A stretch of DNA of 6,160 nt from an uncultured Bacteroidota bacterium (GTDB taxonomy: Bacteria; Bacteroidota; Bacteroidia; 2-12-FULL-35-15). Location of the stretch: positions 1-6,160 of the forward strand of contig CAISYK010000941.1 in the NCBI GenBank assembly GCA_903889605.1, given 5' to 3'. Shown here in pieces: positions 6,137 through 6,160 of the stretch. Below the pieces are notes generated by a model. It ran no database searches and had not been told where the DNA came from. It saw only the letters and a program-made list of their open reading frames with translations. How positions within the stretch are numbered: the first letter of the stretch is position 1; every line of letters starts with the position of its first letter. The position numbers were made by a program, and so were the translations under genes.

Positions 6137-6160
6137 GATTTCGGATTTTTGATTTCGGAT
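6137..6160. repeat. Short tandem direct repeat at the window edge
   Basis: GATTTCGGAT occurs at 6137-6146 and again at 6151-6160, separated by TTTT, giving a 14-base period. The second copy ends exactly at the window end, so the array may continue. It lies just upstream of the candidate operon promoter. It could be an intergenic tandem repeat or the start of a repeated regulatory site. Confidence 0.6.

Overview
The window looks like a chromosomal fragment from a Bacteroidota bacterium. The DNA is AT-rich, and start codons lack a clear Shine-Dalgarno sequence and are preceded by A/T-rich leaders. A match to the Bacteroidota -7 promoter element (TAnnTTTG) lies ahead of the left-pointing operon. 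The order 'end of elongation factor P, then a second LpxD-like acyltransferase' is also familiar from that phylum. All genes look intact. I see no mobile element, RNA gene or CRISPR array, and no stretch over 300 bases lacks a gene.

Left half, plus strand (1-2396): the last 16 codons of efp, a 101-base spacer that is more GC-rich than its surroundings, an LpxD-type hexapeptide-repeat N-acyltransferase (lipid A pathway or a paralog of it), and a GAF-SpoIIE/PP2C serine/threonine phosphatase with all metal-binding acidic residues present.

Right half, minus strand (2449-6085): a three-gene set transcribed leftward from near 6110. It encodes two related but diverged Wzz-type polysaccharide co-polymerases (338 and 316 aa, neither with a kinase domain), followed by a polytopic O-antigen ligase/polymerase-family protein (487 aa) that appears to start with TTG. 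Both gaps inside this operon hold a perfect 7-bp inverted repeat. The two halves converge at 2397-2448, where there is a 10-bp bulged hairpin.

Functionally, the left half touches lipid A synthesis and the right half touches polymerisation, chain-length control or ligation of a surface polysaccharide. The theme is therefore the cell envelope, with one stand-alone signalling phosphatase between. I did not find evidence for a wholly new system. The most interesting points are the two-paralog co-polymerase operon with its intergenic inverted repeats and the second LpxD-like enzyme.
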